From NCBI GenBank assembly GCA_036872755.1, contig JAVHNS010000003.1, positions 1,240,001 to 1,304,000 of the forward strand: a DNA stretch of 64,000 nucleotides, in the 5' to 3' direction. Below the pieces are notes generated by a model. That model made no database searches and was not told the DNA's origin. It worked only from the letters and a program-made list of their open reading frames with translations. Positions within the stretch are counted from its first letter, which is position 1, and each line of letters begins with the position of its first letter. Source of the stretch: Orbilia blumenaviensis (Eukaryota > Ascomycota > Orbiliomycetes > Orbiliales > Orbiliaceae). Of this stretch, positions 60,487 to 64,000 are shown in pieces. Position numbers and translations under genes: made by a program.

Positions 60487-62517
60487 AGCTACTAATACCC
60501 CTACCGAATACATCTATAGCCCCCCTTCTTACTACTAGTTAGGTCTTTCAAAGGCTAAGGGCGCAAAATAAATGAAATAAAAAAAATCATTGGAAAAAAT
60601 TCCGAATATAATTTATCGGGTTTTCTACCACTTTTTTTTTCAAATCATCCTCATCTTTCTCTGAGTACAGATTCGCGAATATATATATAGCAAGAATCGT
60701 CAAAGGTAACCCCCCGCTCCTATGTCATTTACACTCAAACCCATGCGCACCATTAAGTTGCCACAAAGCCAGCAAACCCCCTCAGGTTTCCTTTCCTCTA
60801 TGGCGTGTCAATTAGTCTGTGCTGCAAAGATCGAACCCCCTTCTTTTTATACTCCAACATACGCCTTAAACTGTCCCCACGTCTTGTGAGGAACAAATTA
60901 CAGGCGGGGAGTATATAACCCTTTTACCCACCCCCAAAAAAACTTATCTTTAAACCCACCTTTTCGTTTTGAAACAGGTGTGTTTTTAGATATATAATTT
61001 TTTATCACCTGAAAAAATATCTACTTTTCCTTAATTCACGCCTTCATCCGTCCCTCCATTACTTTCAAGGCCATGTTTTGTGGTTTAGATGGTGATGGAG
61101 GGGTTGGATATAGTGATGGAGGTTACACCTCCCTTCTTTTTTTTGCGAAAAGAGAGGGGTGTAATGTAGGTATTGGTACGGATTTGGCCGCCAGAAGCTA
61201 TTTTCACTTCGTATCTTGGTGATGGGGGTGGGACATTCTATTATATATATATATACCTATGTTTTGTTATTTCTCGTAGATGTAGAGTGTGTAAAAGTCT
61301 GATGATGGTTGTACTTTATACATATTGTTATCGATGTTGACTACCTTTTACCTACAGACCTACCTTAGGTACCTACTTGAAATTTTATCTTATATATAGC
61401 TTATCTTTATCAGTCTACTCTTTTCCGATACAAACACCCGATTCCTTATATCATGCATGCGTAGTATGGTAATTAAAGTGTATAGGGATGTTCATTTTTG
61501 AATTGTTTTTCTTTCTTTCTCTAATCCACAGAAGGAAAAATATATATAGGTATATGTAAAAATGAGAAGAAAAAAGAAAAAAAAGGAAGGGGGGGGGGAA
61601 TGTTGATGTTAAAACACTGTCGTATAGAGAAGAATCAGCCAGCAAGAGGAGACTATAGCCACTACCCAGCACTCATGGAGAAAAAGAAGAAAACAGAGAG
61701 AGAAACAACTACACAAGTGTTATAACAGTAGCAGCTTTTTGGGGGGTTTCGAAGAAAAAAAAGAAGAAAAAAAGCAGAGAGAATAACAATAAACAAGAAC
61801 AGAACTATCACTTTCGTCACAACCACCGATCTGTTGATGGAATGATCCGTGGAGAGGGGTTGAATGGAGAGTAGCAGGCACTATGAAGTATAGTAAGTAG
61901 GAACTAAGATTTCTTTTTTTTAAGAACTGCATGTTGAAAAAAGACGACGCTGAATTGCCGAAGGCTATAGAGAGAACGCACAGAGGGTGATATAGGTATT
62001 AGTGATCCGAGAGAAAGAGAGACGCAGAAGGGACAGGAGCCGATGGGATATATCATTTCAACAGAACGCAAGGCAGAAGAGTAAGAAAAAAAAAACGGGC
62101 TTGGGGGGAATAATTTTCGCAGGAAAAACGAGATCAGAACATCCACGGACAGAGAGGAATAATAGTAATAATAATAAGGAGAAAAGAAGAAAGACATTTT
62201 TTGCGCCGACCAGAGCGAAACTCCCCTCCTTGTCATGTTTTGATCGTATAAAAAGCGTAGAGAGAATAAAAGAATATCGAAGAGGGAAAAAAAAGAAAAA
62301 AAGAGAAGTGACAGTTGAGGTTCTTCGGGAGGTTCGGAGAAGGGAGAAGTATCATAGGTTCGATGCCCAGATCCAGGATTCTAAACTACCTAGGTACGTT
62401 GTGGAACGGCAAGCTATTCGGAAGGACTCGGAGTTGCAGGAACTAAGGACCGTGAGGATATAGCCAGATAGTCTAGGTGATCGAGAAACGTCGATGGTCG
62501 TCCTATCTAGTCCTCGT
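60487..62517. other. Region without a supported gene
   Basis: Purine-rich and pyrimidine-rich tracts dominate (for example poly-G/A at 61560-61600). The frame at 62002-62463 is a Lys/Arg low-complexity reading of purine-rich DNA. No RNA gene was recognised. Confidence 0.45.
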
Positions 62518-63292
62518 TCACTGGGGCAATGGTGGTGGCGGCGGGGGTGGCAATGCGGGGCCAGCATTCTCCCAGACTATTCTCAAGGTCTTTCCATTGA
62601 TAAGGTGGATCGAGACGATGTTCGCGGACTCGCTAGCACTCTGTAAAACCCAGGCACAAAATGGTGTAACATATGGTTAGTAAATCTAATTTTCTTGAAA
62701 TAAACGATAGAGATCTTGTGGGAAAAAGATAGCAGGGATGAGGATTTGGGTGGAGGGAGATGGAGGGGTGTGTGGACACCAAGAAAAACAAAAGGTAAAG
62801 CGAGGAACCCAAGGCATGCAAGCAAGAGATGCAGGTTGTCGTGTCGTGCGGTCAATTGGGTCACAAAACGACAAAGCCATGCTGCAGGTTGTTCTAAAAG
62901 AACTCACGGACCATGGACAAGGGCTAATGCGACAAAGAACAAAAAGAAAAAAGAAGAGGAAAGAAAGCAAAGAAACCGAAAAAAACCAAAAAACTGAATA
63001 GAAAAAAACTGAAGGAAAGGAATGTGGCACGCACGATCAAGATATCACTGCCATTCCCAGGTTGGGTATTGACCAGAGTTACAGTTCCTCCGTTGGGAGT
63101 GGTGGTGGTCGTCTGTTGGAGAGTAGAATCCTCGGGAGGGTACTGAGGATGCTGCGACGAACCGGACCCTGGAGGTGGCAGCGGAGGCAGGTTTGGGAGG
63201 ACTCGTCTAGCAGCGATGACGGGAACTGGACCTTCAGACGCGACCGAAGTCTTTGGGGCCCCGAGGAGAGGCAGACCGCGACGGACTGGCAT
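62518..63292 (-). CDS. Small Pro-rich protein, two exons, family unknown
   Basis: Exon 1 is 63292-63035 and exon 2 is 62640-62518, with a 394-bp intron (donor GTGCGT, branch TACTAAC, acceptor TACAG), in phase 0. The product is 126 residues. It begins MPVRRGLPLLGAPKTSV, has a Pro/Gly-rich middle and TVTLVNTQPGNGSDILI, and exon 2 gives NIVSIHLINGKTLRIVWE then a seven-proline tail ending LPQ. Exon 2 reads as a compact beta-like segment, which supports the splice. The intron is long for this genome, so another small exon may be missed. I do not recognise the family. Confidence 0.5.
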
Positions 63293-64000
63293 TGTTATGA
63301 GATGATATCCAGTTCTTCTTTTCCTCCTATGTAATATTCGAATTTGCTCCTGTTTTTCCCCCTTCTTCCCTCCTTTATGCTCTGTTTCTTCCGGGACGAG
63401 ATGCGAAAGCAATTAAAGAAAAGGTGAAGATACTGCTGAATGAATGCCGAATGGGAATTTGAATTTTGAATTTGAATTTTAACCTTCTGGCGGGTTTGAT
63501 CGGCAGTAGAGAATTTGAATTGGATCGCCTGTATTGCCTATTCGTTTAGGAAGTCAGGGTTGGTGATTGGTTCAGAAGGAAGCGGTCAGATGGTGAAGTG
63601 GGATTTTGATGCTGTGGGACGAGGTGGGTGGGACCCCGAGTGGTGGCGGTGGTGGGTGATTTCAATGGAAATTGGATGATATCCTGCACTGGACTGACTT
63701 GACTTGACCTGACTTGACTGACTGTAAAAAGCCACGGCCGAGTTACGAGTTGTCTGCCTATCTGCCCGACCTGACCTTGCGAGAAGATGAGGGAGCTCTG
63801 TTACGACAAGGAGGAGGAGGAGGATCAAGATGGAAGTGCTGAATGTTGGACAGTAACGAAGCAAGATTGAACCCAAATAGAGGTACTCAAGTACTCGGAA
63901 GTAGATAGGTAAGCGCTACTAAGTACTAAGGGAAATGAGTACGTAAGTGGGTAAGTAAGTGGGTAAGTAAGTAAGCAAATAAGTAACTGAGCAGTGAAGT
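63293..64000. other. Upstream region with short tandem repeats
   Basis: A TGACT/TGACC-type array lies at about 63692-63723, (GGA)n at about 63810-63824 and TAAG/GTAA units at about 63935-63985. I see no gene up to the window end. Confidence 0.5.

Noticed and set aside
60820..60850. tRNA T-arm-like stretch (GGTTCGAT on the minus strand)
   Set aside because: There is no pairing T stem, anticodon arm or acceptor stem around it; no tRNA gene was supported anywhere in the window.
62002..62463. 153-codon plus-strand frame
   Set aside because: It is a Lys/Arg/Glu reading of purine-rich DNA without motif or codon signal.

Overview
This window looks like nuclear DNA of a filamentous ascomycete (Pezizomycotina). 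Genes are split by short introns of about 50-125 bp with GTAAGT/GTATGT-type donors, CTAAC-type branch sites and AG acceptors. 5S rRNA genes are dispersed singly. NACHT, F-box and CHAT families typical of these fungi are present. I cannot fix the class or genus from the sequence.

Layout. (1) 1-8.7 kb is accessory: the tail of an alpha/beta-hydrolase domain, a small MITE-like element, a frame-broken NACHT-WD40 gene, a 735-bp foldback element and a decayed F-box gene. (2) 8.7-12.6 kb holds a large AAA ATPase and an F-box gene. (3) 16.5-30.2 kb is mostly housekeeping: a BET double-bromodomain factor (Bdf1 type), an RGG-rich RNA-binding protein, UTP7 and TSR1 sharing one divergent promoter, and a small three-exon gene. 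A badly decayed NACHT gene sits at 20.5-21.2 kb. (4) 32.4-37.4 kb has a possible small membrane-protein gene and an intact NACHT-ankyrin gene, whose reconstructed first exons encode an Asn/Gly-rich motif. (5) 39-47.5 kb carries two 5S rRNA genes, a 12-cysteine secreted-protein gene too short for simple ORF calling, exosome RRP42, a mitochondrial-type membrane protein and a RING-CH membrane E3 ligase. (6) 47.7-58.7 kb is accessory again: a second foldback element, a caspase-like (C14) protease and, divergent from it, a TPR-CHAT protease gene with two frame breaks. (7) 59.3-63.3 kb holds proteasome subunit alpha-2 and a small Pro-rich protein.

How the parts relate. UTP7, TSR1, RRP42 and 5S rRNA all serve ribosome or RNA maturation. 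The striking part is the accessory set: two NACHT genes and one NACHT relic, a hydrolase remnant, a caspase-like protease next to a CHAT-domain protease, and three MITE-like elements, each inside or beside one of these genes. This resembles the fungal programmed-cell-death / nonself-recognition repertoire. Frame breaks and stop codons fall in these accessory genes, while the housekeeping genes splice cleanly, so the breaks are probably real decay rather than poor sequence. All functions are inferred from motifs read by eye; no database search was possible.
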